Part shown: piece by piece, positions 63,023-64,000 of the stretch
Numbering within the stretch: position 1 is the stretch's first letter
How the letters are laid out: every line of letters begins with the position of its first letter
Origin: an uncultured Muribaculaceae bacterium
GTDB taxonomy: Bacteria > Bacteroidota > Bacteroidia > Bacteroidales > Muribaculaceae
Direction: 5' to 3'
DNA length: 64,000 nt
Assembly (NCBI GenBank): GCA_910586995.1
Contig: CAJUKZ010000001.1
Location: 248,001-312,000 of the forward strand
Position numbers and translations under genes: made by a program
Notes under the pieces: model-generated
What the model saw: the letters and a program-made list of their open reading frames with translations, nothing else
What the model was told of the DNA's origin: nothing
Databases searched by the model: none

Positions 63023-63062
63023 TACCAACGGCTGCGACGGATTTCCGTCGCAGCCGTTGGTA
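63023..63062 (-). terminator. Terminator of the Lrp-type regulator gene
   Basis: 18-bp perfect stem (63023-63040 with 63045-63062), 4-base loop, 20 bases after the stop codon. No long T-run, but very stable. Confidence 0.8.
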
Positions 63063-63082
63063 TTGCAGTGTGAGACCTTTAT

Positions 63083-63547
63083 TTATTCCACGGTGTCGAT
63101 AGGTATCGTGCGGTGGATGCTGCAGTCGAGTGATATGAGAGTCTCCGTTCCGGTGACACCCGGGATGTTCTGTATTTTGTTGTTTAGTAACTCCATCAGG
63201 TGCTCATTGTCTCTGGCATAGAGTTTTACGAGCATTGTGTATGGACCGGTGGTGAAATGGCATTCCACAATTTCGGGTATTTTCTCAAACTCGGGGACAA
63301 CAGTCCTGTACATAGCGCCGCGTTCGAGGTTTACGCCGATGTATGTACATGTGGCGAAGCCGAGTGTCTTTGCATTGACGTTGTATCCTGAGCCGGTGAT
63401 GACACCGAGATCTATCATGCGCTGGATGCGCTGGTGCACTGCTGCGCGTGATACTCCACAGTCCACGGCCACGGTCTTGGATGGGGTGCGAGCATTGTGC
63501 ATCACTATATCGAGGATCTTTTTGTCGAGTTTATCTATCTTTTCCAT
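63083..63547 (-). CDS. Lrp/AsnC family transcriptional regulator
   Basis: 154 residues. N-terminal helix-turn-helix (LDKKILDIVMHNARTPSKTVAVDCGVSRAAVHQRIQRMIDLGVI) and C-terminal RAM ligand-binding domain (YTMLVKLYARDNEHLMELLNNKIQNIPGVTGTETLISLD). Responds to amino acids or related metabolites and forms octamers; target genes not identifiable. A likely -7 box sits at 63573. Confidence 0.93.
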   Translation of the reverse strand: MEKIDKLDKKILDIVMHNARTPSKTVAVDCGVSRAAVHQRIQRMIDLGVITGSGYNVNAKTLGFATCTYIGVNLERGAMYRTVVPEFEKIPEIVECHFTTGPYTMLVKLYARDNEHLMELLNNKIQNIPGVTGTETLISLDCSIHRTIPIDTVE

Positions 63548-63572
63548 CTTGCAATTTGTAATGTATCTCTTG

Positions 63573-63580
63573 CAAAATTA
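63573..63580 (-). promoter_or_regulatory. -7 box (TAATTTTG) for the Lrp-type gene
   Basis: Exact match, 25 bases before ATG 63547. Its -33 region overlaps the terminator of the upstream FKBP gene. Confidence 0.6.
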
Positions 63581-63583
63581 CAT

Positions 63584-63640
63584 AAAAATCGCATCCAACG
63601 AACATTTCTATATGAAAATGTCTGTAGGATGCGATTTTTT
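63584..63640 (-). terminator. Terminator of the FKBP gene
   Basis: 13-bp stem AAAAATCGCATCC/GGATGCGATTTTT (63584-63596, 63627-63639) enclosing a smaller ACATTT/AAATGT hairpin; T-run on the minus strand. Confidence 0.82.
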
Positions 63641-63667
63641 ATAGAATACTGGCTGTGTGGCCGCTCG

Positions 63668-64000
63668 TTATTCCGCAGCTTCAGGGCTTACTTCAACAAT
63701 CTCGATGTCGAATATCAGAGTGGCGTTAGGTCCGATCTTGTCGCCGGCGCCGTTCTCGCCGTATCCCAGGTTTCCGGGGATGTAAAGAGTGGCCTTGCCG
63801 CCCTTGCCAAGCAACTGCATGCCTTCGCCGAATCCGGGAACTACACGGTTGGGAGCAAATTCAGCCTCGCCGGAGTCGAATACTGTGCCGTCGGTCAGTT
63901 TGCCGGTGTATTTCACTTTGGCTGAGGTGTTAGGTCCGATCTTTGGCTCTGCACCGGGATTTTCAATCTTGTAGGAGAGTCCGCTCTCTGAAGTCTTGAT
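63668..64000 (-). CDS. FKBP-type peptidyl-prolyl cis-trans isomerase, C-terminal part (truncated by window edge)
   Basis: The frame is open to the window end, so the N-terminus (probably a signal peptide and dimerisation domain, as in FkpA/Mip) is missing. The visible 110 residues are the FKBP domain: KVKYTGKLTDGTVFDSGEAE, PNRVVPGFGEGMQLLGKGGKATLYIPGNLGYGENGAGDKIGPNATLIFDIEIVEV, complete to its end. A periplasmic or outer-membrane folding helper is likely. Confidence 0.9.
   Translation of the reverse strand: MKTSESGLSYKIENPGAEPKIGPNTSAKVKYTGKLTDGTVFDSGEAEFAPNRVVPGFGEGMQLLGKGGKATLYIPGNLGYGENGAGDKIGPNATLIFDIEIVEVSPEAAE

Overview
The window is chromosomal DNA of a Bacteroidota member, most likely a Bacteroidales gut commensal of the Muribaculaceae type. 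This rests on a SusC/SusD/SusE/SusF-type operon, a fimbrillin/DUF5119 pair, many Bacteroidota-only families (DUF5106, DUF4834, DUF4919, DUF5689, WbqC next to an oversized signal peptidase I), and repeated use of the Bacteroidota promoter form TTTG-N19/20-TAnnTTTG. The family-level placement is inference. No phage, insertion sequence, rRNA operon or CRISPR array was seen.

Layout: 1-2433 holds a partial HAD hydrolase, ribF, a thioredoxin-like lipoprotein and a small membrane protein. 2434-8120 is an AT-richer accessory block: a large secreted legumain-like (C13-type) protease with a T9SS-like C-terminal tail, then two paralogous BspA-like leucine-rich lipoproteins. Each lipoprotein gene is followed by a long perfect hairpin; the protease and the second lipoprotein share a leader block. 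8130-12547 holds an SDR epimerase and a GT4 glycosyltransferase, then lepB and WbqC. 12601-14683 is a fimbrillin/DUF5119 surface pair. 14823-23156 is a compact minus-strand run: cvpA, sufB-C-D-S, ruvX (yqgF), def, ettA. 23231-28148 has secreted proteins (beta-helix lipoprotein, esterase, lipocalin-like lipoprotein, EEP nuclease-like protein) and an ECF sigma factor. 28391-30914 has DUF2461, DUF4834, pssA and psd (phosphatidylethanolamine synthesis).

31187-37990 is a four-gene sus-like operon (minus strand). Divergent to it, 38440-45300 is a TonB-dependent receptor followed by two DUF5689 lipoproteins, with no SusD. 45387-47674 pairs a carboxynorspermidine dehydrogenase with a flippase-like membrane protein. 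47862-52426 holds secreted and outer-membrane proteins, tilS, two identical tRNA-Val genes, DUF4919 and a small membrane protein. After tRNA-Pro at 52695 sits a promoter-driven zeta-toxin type toxin-antitoxin pair. 53890-59928 is housekeeping: GAPDH, mscL-aroK, a divergent alanine-dehydrogenase-like protein, RNase H, ComF and an iron alcohol dehydrogenase. 60016-64000 holds two outer-membrane beta-barrels, a lipocalin-like lipoprotein, an Lrp/AsnC regulator and a partial FKBP isomerase.

The most unusual signal is a pair of long structured intergenic elements (60757-61087 and 62545-63008). Each is built from nested short hairpins arranged as a large inverted repeat. Two stem positions show compensatory base changes between the copies, so the hairpins themselves appear to be under selection. 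I do not recognise this element. Second in interest are the duplicated lipoprotein cassette beside the T9SS-type protease and the SusD-less TonB/DUF5689 locus.
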